64,000 nucleotides of DNA from Trichopria drosophilae (Eukaryota; Arthropoda; Insecta; Hymenoptera; Diapriidae). The stretch is taken from the NCBI GenBank assembly GCA_030407085.1, contig CM059585.1:67320501-67384500 (forward strand), written 5' to 3'. A model generated the notes under the pieces. It was not told the origin of the DNA and did not search any database. It was given only the letters and a program-made list of their open reading frames with translations. This document shows positions 56,441 through 64,000 of this stretch, in pieces; the first letter of the stretch is position 1; each line of letters starts with the position of its first letter. The translations under genes and the position numbers were made by a program.

Positions 56441-57305
56441 CAATATTTCGATTACTCTTGGTTAGTTTTCTCTGACTCATCAACATATTTCTATAGTAAA
56501 CTAGTATTGGCGTGGTGCCTCGCTCGCTTGGCTCGCTCAGAAACTTCGACCCAGTGGAGAGTCGGCTATTCCTTAATACTTTTTCGTTTACTAACAGCTT
56601 TCAATTATATTATAAAATCATATCGATATTTGGAGATCCACTCATATTTAGGTCCAAGTGGCTTCAATAGATATGTTACAACAATATAGTGTTTCTTATA
56701 TGTATGAAAATTGAAAATGATTTACAACTATGACCTAGAGCCTGAATCGACGTAAAATTGAAACTGAGCATTTTCAAAACTTCGACCCCGACGACAGGCC
56801 AGCCGAAGTATTAATAATTAAAAGTTGCAAAACACTTACTTCATGCACTTGTATTGTATGACCCCCCAAAAACTTAACCTCAAAATTCCTTCGCCGTCGT
56901 CGCCGCTCGCAACCGCCAAAAAATCGCGCTACACCTCCACAGCGGGTGTCCGTAGCCATCATCGTAATTTAAATATCGGTGCCAATGAAATTAATTAATT
57001 TCGCGGATGCACATAATGCCGGTAACCAAGATTTCCACATTATCCGCGATCGACCCTAGCTTGGACTATGCAGGCCAGCTCCGCTTGATCCGAACACCCC
57101 CGAAAGCGTGTACGGCTATTTCCGCGGAACGACATACGCCACGAGGCCGGGACTTGCACCACGAGTTCCAACTAAACGCTTCGGGTTTAGAATGTACACA
57201 TTGACTGCTAGCGATGATAACCACTTTTCACTTATCGATTGAATAAATTCCAAGGCAATACGTAACGTATTTTAGTAAACGCGTGAAAGATTGCATGATT
57301 AAGAG
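56441..57305. other. no confident gene
   Basis: Mixed composition; 56990-57200 is moderately GC-rich and open in several short frames with no recognised domain. It directly precedes the hairpin array and could be part of the same unit (promoter or element end), which I cannot show. Confidence 0.35.
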
Positions 57306-57311
57306 TACTAT

Positions 57312-58095
57312 CCTTGAATATTTTCAAGGACGATAGCCGTGAAGTATTCTCTTTTGAATTTTAGGTTAAACCCTTCGAAATCTCTTCGAAGGCGGTATCC
57401 GTGGGACGAGTTATTTAAGCTTTACAACATTTTAATTGTCTCCTTGATCCCTGTCAAGGACGATAGCCGTAAAGGTTTGTCTTTAAAATCAATTAAACCC
57501 CACGAATTAGGTTCGAAGGCGATATCCAGTTTGAATAATTATTTAAATATTAAGAATAGTTTAGTGTCTCCTTAACCAGTGTCAAGGACGATAGCCGCAA
57601 CAAGGTTATCTTTAAAGTTAATTAAACCCTTTGAATTAGATTCAAAGGCGATATTCCTTTTAATAATAATTTAAATATTAAGAAGAGTTTAGTGTCTCCG
57701 TGACCAATGTCAAGGACGATAGCCGCAACAAGGTTTTCTTTAAGATTAATTAAACCCTTTGAATAAGATTCAAAGGCGATATCCAGTTTAATAAGGATTT
57801 GAATATTAAGAAAAGTTTAGTGTCTCCTTGACCAATGTCAAGGACGATAGCCACAACAAGGTTTCTTTAAAGTTAATTAAACCCTTTGAATAAGTTTCAA
57901 AGGCGATATCCAGTTTAAAATTATTTAAGTGTTAAGAAAAGTTTAGTGTCTCCTTGACCAATGTCAAGGACGATAGCCACAAAAGTTTCCTTTGAAGTTA
58001 ATTAAACCCTTTGAATTAGATTCAAAGGCGATATGCATTTTATGAATTATTTAAGTATTACGAAATTTTCACTTTCCTTGGAACCTTTTCAACCC
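57312..58095. repeat. 128-bp tandem array with two hairpins per unit
   Basis: Six units (hairpin A starting at 57312, 57442, 57570, 57698, 57826, 57952; a degenerate seventh near 58076). Each unit has hairpin A (CCTTGAC-caat-GTCAAGG type) followed by ACGATAGCC, and about 58 bp later hairpin B (CCTTTGAA-5 nt-TTCAAAGG type; at 57372, 57499, 57628, 57756, 57883, 58008) followed by CGATATCC. Spacers are AT-rich. Stem changes are often matched on both sides: hairpin A position 7 is A-T, T-G or C-G; hairpin B position 5 is C-G in unit 1 and T-A in units 3-6. Hairpin A has mismatches in units 3 and 4; hairpin B in unit 2. No ORF spans it. Function unknown. Confidence 0.88.
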
Positions 58096-59285
58096 GAGCG
58101 ACGCGAAACAAAGAAATTATTATTTTGATTTTACCGCGTGGTGCCAGCCTACCGCGCACGAACTTTGTTGTTGAATCGCGTTAACAGAACAAAGGACGAA
58201 ACCCGCACTACGTCCAAAATTACGTTTTAGCCTCGATACTTCCAAGATAACGAGACCCGACATTTTAAATTTAACTGAAAACGACCGGAACCGAAAGATT
58301 TTAAAGTAAAAAAAAACGAAACGAAAGCACGAGTGATTCGCGGCACTTCACTCAGGAACGCGAGCGAGCAATTCACATACGAATCCCGGAAGGCGATAGC
58401 AAAACGACAATAATTAAAACAAAGAAAGATCGATTTGCCTTCCGGAACTCGTGGTACCTTGTCACCAAGCGATGTCCACCTTCCACAGACCAGGTTGTTC
58501 CCCCGCTGCCGCTGCCAGAACGAGAATGGCCCGAGGCTCGTCGCCGCCTTGCCACTTTAAATGGCCAAACAAAAACATACGTGTCGGCTTATTTTTATCC
58601 AAGACCAACATATTTCACTTTCAGGAAATTCTGAGGTCGATTTTTCAAATAGCCAGATCTCACGTGGACTCGTCTGTAAAGAATAGGAATTAAGCAAGTG
58701 TATAAAATATAAAAAAATTTGTACGCAAAATTCACATTATACCAAGTAAACAGGTCAGTTAGAAGTTATATTTAATGCATTTAAAAGGGTCTATACATAT
58801 ATGTACATTGTCAATTTGATTGTATCGCTTTGAAAAGTTAATTAGTTCAGTAAATATTTTTTCATTACATTATATCTGTGAAACAAATGCTTGGCATTAT
58901 TTTGTAATATTGCTTGTTATGTTCATTCTTGGTCGTGGAGACACTGATTTTAAATAAGTTTTTCATAAAATTAAGTGTTTTGATCTATATTACGTATAGC
59001 CATAAATTGGTATTAGCAATTCAAAAAAAGAACTACATTTTTGTAAACTATTGTAATACTAAATGTGGTATCGACGTTATTATTTTCTTCAAAAACCTTG
59101 TTGGAAATTAGACAAATACGTTTGTGACAAAAATGTACTTGTAAACTTAAGGTTTACTAAGAAGTTGATTGATGGAAAATGCTATTATAGAAAATAAACA
59201 TATATTTTTTGTTAACAAATTTGTCACAAAGTTTTTTTTTGCTGTTAAGAACCAGTGAATTTTTGTTTAAACGAGTTTTTTGTTT
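58096..59285. other. no confident gene
   Basis: 58100-58560 is more GC-rich (accgcgtggtgccagcc; cgctgccgctgccag) with short frames on both strands but no domain; 58690-59285 is AT-rich. Possibly the flank or downstream part of the element that carries the hairpin array. Confidence 0.35.
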
Positions 59286-59289
59286 GTTT

Positions 59290-59659
59290 TGGATATCGGT
59301 CGACGACACGATAAAACCGAACTCACCAAATGCAGTTTACAGAATAAACTGCACTCGAGTTACAGTTTGTTTGTCGTTAAAACGACACAAGGCGGATGCC
59401 CCGAAAGGAAGGTTCAGGATCGAAGATGAGTGCGCTAGAAAAAAAGAACACTTGGTGTTTCACTTACAATTTATTTTCACAAAGTAATCGTTGTTCTCCG
59501 GTTATCGATTCGTATTGCGGTAAACGGAGTAAATTGCGAGGAACCAGAAGAGAAACGTAATTTTAAATTCAACAGTACCGTGAAAAGGCGTGTTTTGCCG
59601 CGTGCAGTACTTGAACGCATCGCGTCTGTATCGATTGAAGAAAAACCCGTAACACGATG
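59290..59659 (-). repeat. possible LTR
   Basis: The minus-strand start TGTTACGGGTTTTTC at about 59659, an AATAAA-like gaaaataaattg near 59475, and an end near the cgtcgaccgatatcc text at about 59290. No flanking duplication and no second copy were found, so the call is weak. Confidence 0.3.
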
Positions 59660-60055
59660 TCGTCGGTAACTCGTTCAGAGGCAGACTGGCGTCCCTAGCG
59701 ATCAGGGGGGCCCAAGTCGAGAGGTGGGGCGCGAGGAGGGCGGATGGAGAAGCGCGTACCCCGCGAACGCCGTTGATTTATGAAATGCTCGCTACATGGC
59801 GCATAATTGAAACGGCGCGCGAAGATTTGAAATAATCATAAACCAATCGACGCATATTGCGACACAGTTAATATTATGAACTTTGTTTTCGGCATAATCT
59901 AAACAAAAAATTGTTTTCCGTGAAAGATCAGAAAACGTCATATTTTCTTTACATTCTTATTTCAATATTAAAATTCTATACATATGGCTCAGTTTTTACT
60001 CATCGACATGCACCGAAAGTCAATTGATTCTACATTTTTAATAAATAAATTAAGA
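59660..60055. other. no gene seen
   Basis: Includes a short GC-rich block (59700-59770, ggggcgcgaggagggcgg) in otherwise AT-rich sequence. Confidence 0.35.
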
Positions 60056-60104
60056 GATGTTATACGCACGGAAAAATGTGCGGAAAATTAACCACTACCA
60101 TTTA

Positions 60105-60205
60105 ATTCAAAACTGTGCGGTAATATCCATTATCGCACGGAAAACTGTACGGTTATGGATATTACCGCACGGGCAACCTGTACGGTTATGGATATTGCCG
60201 CACGG
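60105..60205. repeat. short inverted and tandem repeat around tgcggtaatatccat
   Basis: tgcggtaatatccat at about 60116 is mirrored by atggatattaccgca at about 60155-60169. The block gtacggttatggatatt(a/g)ccgcacgg then occurs twice in tandem (33-bp period), so a hairpin and a tandem duplication overlap. Confidence 0.75.
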
Positions 60206-60359
60206 TTTGCGTAAAACTCGACCTTTCCGAAGTGTTTGAAAAAAAATATATGATACTCGTACGAATTAGTGATAACTGCGTTCGCGCGAGATATAAAGAA
60301 CTCGCCTTCGGTTCGATTATTTTGAACTGTCCATGTAATGGACAATAACCGCACAATAT

Positions 60360-61310
60360 GGGATCCCACATGGGAAATGAGAAATCGCAAATCTTTTTGA
60401 CAAGTCTCAAATACCGTACAGAAGGATATATTGCATAACCATTATAGTAATATCACTGAAATATTCCAATAATATTTCGTCCTTAACGTGTCTGTTTAAT
60501 TATAGAATTAATGGTAGTTTATTTGAATTCGCGGTCAAATATGCCGGAAAATATTTGTTCCCGCGTTAAATAATATTAGAAATTGCCACGTACTTACGTG
60601 GTTACAATGCGACATTTATGTTCAAACACAAGCGTCGTTTCCGCCCTCTTCGAGGACAGTCCTACGTTAGCTTCGATCGAGAACGTACTATCTTAAAAAA
60701 CCTGTTCTCGAAGAGTCATCTTCTAAGTTGTCTTCCTACCTACATTGCGTAACTTGGAAGAACGACTGTGAACGACGCCGACCATTGGTCTACTACTTTA
60801 GATCGTTATAGCTGATACGTAATATGATATTTTTTACTACATCATATCGCAAAATCCTTGCAATGTTGAATCTAATATTTCCTATCGAACAAGTTCAGAC
60901 ATGTAATACGACATTTGTGCAGATGTAATGTATTATTTTAACTTCGTTCCGCTACTGCAAATTCACATATGCGATCCCGTCTGGGAAAGGAGAAATAGCA
61001 AAGGGTACTGAAATTTCCTACATAAGCAATTATCTGTGAAGTGGAAAATCGCAAATATTTTTGAAATAGCTAAGGAAACTGACCTGGAGAAAGCGAAATT
61101 AAAATTAATTTTAAATTCTTCATTTCGGAAATTACGTGAGGATGAGACATCGTTTATTTTTTAGAAATTGCTTACATGGGAAATAATGAGGAAAGTGGAA
61201 AATCGCAAATCTGTTTAAAATGTCTCAAATGGGAACTGATCTGGAAAGCGCGAAATTGAAAATCTTCGTAAATTTCCAATATGGAAAATGACCTGGGACA
61301 GGTTTCTATA
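60360..61310. repeat. diverged repeats around gaaatcgcaaat
   Basis: gaaatcgcaaatc/gaaaatcgcaaat-type cores near 60384, 61045 and 61197, preceded by tgggaaatgaga or tgggaaaggaga and followed by ttttgaaatnnctaa or tgtctcaaatggga. Degenerate units; period irregular. No gene between them. Confidence 0.45.
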
Positions 61311-61719
61311 CAGAAATATAGTCTCAACTAATAGTTCAACGTGCATACGAATGACTATAATTGACTATCTCGCTGCAGCTGATACTCCGCCACCACGGGC
61401 GCCACAAAAGTCTTTAATAGTTTGGGCCCGATGATATTGGGTATAATTTGACAATCCTAATTCAGTAGCATCCAAATACGTATTCAGCCATGTTGCGATG
61501 AAGAGAATACCTTCAGGTAGCATTAAAAGTTCAGAAAAATTCGATTTCAAATGGCCAATTCTGTTGTTCAATGACCACCCGTTCCGATAATGAATAATTA
61601 GATTATCCATGTCGTAAAGTACCCACAAAATTGACTTCCTCCAAGTTTTTAGTTTATCACCGACATATCTGACGGCACTAGAAATAGAGTTCGCTCCTGT
61701 GTTGTATTCGTCTACTTCT

Positions 61720-62050
61720 GATGCGGGAGCAGTTAGGCGTTCTGTTTTTTATCGTTCTATCAATGGAAACTGAAATGTTTCGAGGTAATAACTTGCAGTT
61801 TTTGACGACTCTTAATATTTTCTCTCTGGATCAAAGTCTTGTAACAATAGAGCGAGGCTTCGAATTTGATATTTGGCCAATATGTCGAATGGAAATATTG
61901 TATAAATCAATATTATTAACCACTGTAGAGATATCTTCAATTTGATTGAGATCAGAACTAGTGCCATTAAAAATTTCAAGAGCGCCACACACTATTATGT
62001 TGCAAGAACCTGGAATGGACCGATTGAATCCATGCAGATTACAAATGAAG
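61720..62050 (-). pseudogene. LINE ORF1-like relic
   Basis: The minus strand reads HGFNRSIPGSCNIIVCGALE, a short acidic stretch, ISTVVNNIDLYNISIRHIGQ and SNSKPRSIVTRL, then breaks. The pattern (NII-GV-E ... V...L...-I-RxG-...-RPIxVxL) is that of ORF1 proteins of several insect LINEs. Downstream frames (about 61370-61620) are less clear. Frameshifts throughout. Confidence 0.5.
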
Positions 62051-63515
62051 TCATTTGAACATTAATAGGTTTCATTGATTTCCTTGTGGCTTCATATTGA
62101 CTTTGTCCTGATTAAACTGTGACATCTGTCGGAAATTATAGTACAGAATCTATTGATACGTTAGTTGTCATAAAGAATAACTAATTGTTCCTGCTCATGA
62201 GATAAGAGGGTAGGTGGTAAAATCCTATTAGTTTTATCTCCAGAAATTCGAACATTGTTAAGAGTTTTAATACTACGCGGAGACATCAGGATCAGTGGTG
62301 CATCACGGATAGCATTAGACAGATATAGCAAAGATAAACTCGTTAACCAGCGCAAGTCAAACTATGCTTCTTAGCTGCAATAAAAGCATAGCTTAAATAG
62401 AGATATCCCGAACAGAGACAGCAATTTGCAGGATTAATTACTAGTTCATTGAAGTCGACACAAATAATATTTTTCTTCTTACCTGTAGAATTTTTATTGG
62501 ACTCATTTCTATGTGATCGTAGACGTTTAATAACTAGTGAAATGATACTCGAATCTGAAATGATGAACCACGATATCATGCTTGCATGACACCTAGCTTC
62601 GATTTTACGTTTAGATGATGTTTTCATATTTTGAGGTACTTTTATTTAGAGATGAATAATACACACATCATAAATAATGCTGTGAAATACTTATTACACT
62701 GTAGTTTTGAAGGTAATACACACGAAAACGTACGTCTCGCGACACAAACAATCAGTTTGTGTGTCAAGTGAACAATAAACACATTAAACGAAGTGGCGAA
62801 AATGTGTGAAGAATCGAAAACAATAGAGACGACTAATAACCCTATATCGGTGACAGAAAAACCTTTATTGTCAATGGGCAACATTGCACGCCTACCATTA
62901 AAATCAAATGCATTAAATACACACTTCTCGTACTATTCTTTACTAAACTCCACTTTTGGTTTATATATAAATATTCAATAAGTCCATTCCAAATATTTTC
63001 CACAAATAAAACTTCAAACGGGCGACAAGCTCTTCTGAAAGGCAGTAAATTATTATATATAAAATCAATCACTAATTAAAACACTGGATTAAAACAATGC
63101 GAATTGCCGTTAACTCATAGATAATTAGTACATGAATTCAGGTCACACAATTCAGGCACGCGAATCTGTAGGTATATCAAGCTGGCGCATGCATGTCTAA
63201 AAAATTAAATTTAAATTTGGGCTCATGAAGGCTCTCAAACCATCCTAGTCCGAATTTTCCCCAACTAGTACAACCGGGGCTACGCGCATACGCGTACATT
63301 GCACTAAGAGAAAATAGTCCCGTCGAAAAGTCTTAAGCGATTCATTTCATAGGTAAAATGTATGGGTCATTTGAGGTTAATTTAATGCCCCTATAGCGAA
63401 CTGAATGCTCTTCACCAATGTGAAGAAATGTATGTTTTTGAGCGAATCGGAATCTTCCCCGACACAGTAGCACTCTCCGCGCAATTTTAGAAAATTAAAA
63501 TTTTCTGGAAATCTC
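62051..63515. other. no confident gene
   Basis: AT-rich. Minus-strand frames at 62161-62355, 62343-62627 and 62642-62884 overlap in different frames; the middle one has a Cys-containing stretch (NPANCCLCSGYL) but no family I know. Confidence 0.35.
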
Positions 63516-63516
63516 T

Positions 63517-63518
<2 letters not shown>

Positions 63519-63570
<52 letters not shown>

Positions 63571-63918
63571 ATTAACGGGCGGAATCGCTCTTTTTTACTT
63601 AATTGTTTTTGCGAATTGAGTCGTAAGATTTTGCGAGAGCTGCAGATCGACTTAGAAAGATGGCGCCTTACTTCACATTTGTGTATGAAATGTAGGACTG
63701 CAGAAACCTACACCAAGTACAGCAGCGGTCTTGAGTCGATTTCCGCCAGATAAACAATACTTTCGAAACGTAAACACAAACAACGTGGCTCGTCTTACCA
63801 ACAGCGAGCTGCTGCTTGGAAACGAAATCGAAAATTTATTTACCAGACGGGGATGGAACTCACGACCTACGACTTCGTAGTCCAGTGCGTTAACCGCCTG
63901 AGCCACGAAGCCGATCAT
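63519..63918 (-). mobile_element. tRNA-derived SINE with long A tail
   Basis: The minus strand begins with a tRNA-like head (63917-63842): CGTGGCTCAGGCGGTTAACG, GGACTACGAA (loop like an ACG anticodon) and GAGTTCCATCC as a degraded B box. A body of about 230 bp follows, shared with 16275-16440. It ends in an A run of about 45 (poly-T on plus at 63519-63564). The long homopolymer suggests recent insertion. I did not find a clear target duplication. Confidence 0.78.
63842..63917 (-). repeat. tRNA-like head of the SINE
   Basis: A-box-like GTGGCTCAGGCGG and B-box-like GAGTTCCATCC about 37 nt apart. The acceptor ends do not pair, so it is not an intact tRNA gene. It may derive from an arginine tRNA by the CTACGAA loop (inference). 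Confidence 0.6.
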
Positions 63919-64000
63919 TTCAGAAAGAAAAAAGATTTTTTTTTCATTTTGGCTTATATCTTTAATGTTGCACGATAAATTATACTTAAGACTTTACAGA

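Noticed and set aside
57312..58095. CRISPR-like array
   Set aside because: The spacers are themselves repeated and the setting is eukaryotic; this is a tandem satellite with hairpins.
62161..62884. Tandem minus-strand ORFs as a host gene
   Set aside because: Frames overlap in different phases, no splice signals linking them were convincing, and a LINE ORF1 relic lies next to them.
63842..63917. Functional tRNA gene on the minus strand
   Set aside because: The acceptor ends do not pair, the B box is degraded and a SINE body plus A tail follow.

Overview
This is a gene-poor, AT-rich nuclear window from an arthropod, most likely an insect. The species cannot be named from the sequence; a hymenopteran is only a guess. 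Evidence for a eukaryote: one spliced host exon (Sec63), long microsatellites, LTR, LINE, Penelope, SINE and DNA-transposon debris, and no operon-like gene order. Almost everything recognisable is transposable-element sequence in several layers of nesting.

Layout. 0-4.6 kb: GGATCC-core dispersed repeats, a LINE RT scrap, a duplicated GT microsatellite and a LINE endonuclease relic. 4.67-6.06 kb: a GC-rich, internally repetitive insertion bounded by 15-bp direct repeats. 6.4-12.6 kb: a nearly intact Ty3/gypsy element on the minus strand, with both LTRs, GTTT target duplication, gag, a canonical -1 slippery site, pol with one in-frame TAG, and a third ORF. 13.7-16.4 kb: two LINE tails flanking a palindrome that carries two tRNA-like heads. 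16.9-19.7 kb: an interspersed repeat hit by a Penelope-like element (GIY-YIG endonuclease, inverted terminal repeats with hammerhead-like cores), which itself holds a solo LTR; a second solo LTR lies next to it. 20.6-22.8 kb: a broken transposase-like gene and an LTR with PBS. 24.3-25.9 kb: a 1.6-kb foldback element. 25.9-34.3 kb: a decayed BEL/Pao element (minus) whose gag is split at a TTAA by a 2.25-kb piggyBac-like non-autonomous element. 35-41 kb: relics of a transposon-associated gene, a LINE, a TIR element and a Mutator-like transposase. 42.06-42.85 kb: one intact exon of Sec63 on the minus strand, the only confident host gene sequence. 43-56.4 kb: Penelope, LINE (including an R1-clade element and a LINE-in-LINE insertion), BED-finger and LTR relics. 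57.3-58.1 kb: a 128-bp tandem array with two hairpins per unit and changes on both stem sides. 59-64 kb: repeats, a LINE ORF1 relic and a SINE with a long A tail.

The best candidates for something undescribed are the 57.3-kb hairpin array, the GC-rich 1.37-kb insertion and the tRNA-headed palindrome. The nested insertions were resolved from matching target-site duplications visible in the sequence. Family assignments rest on motif recognition without database searches, so clade names are provisional.
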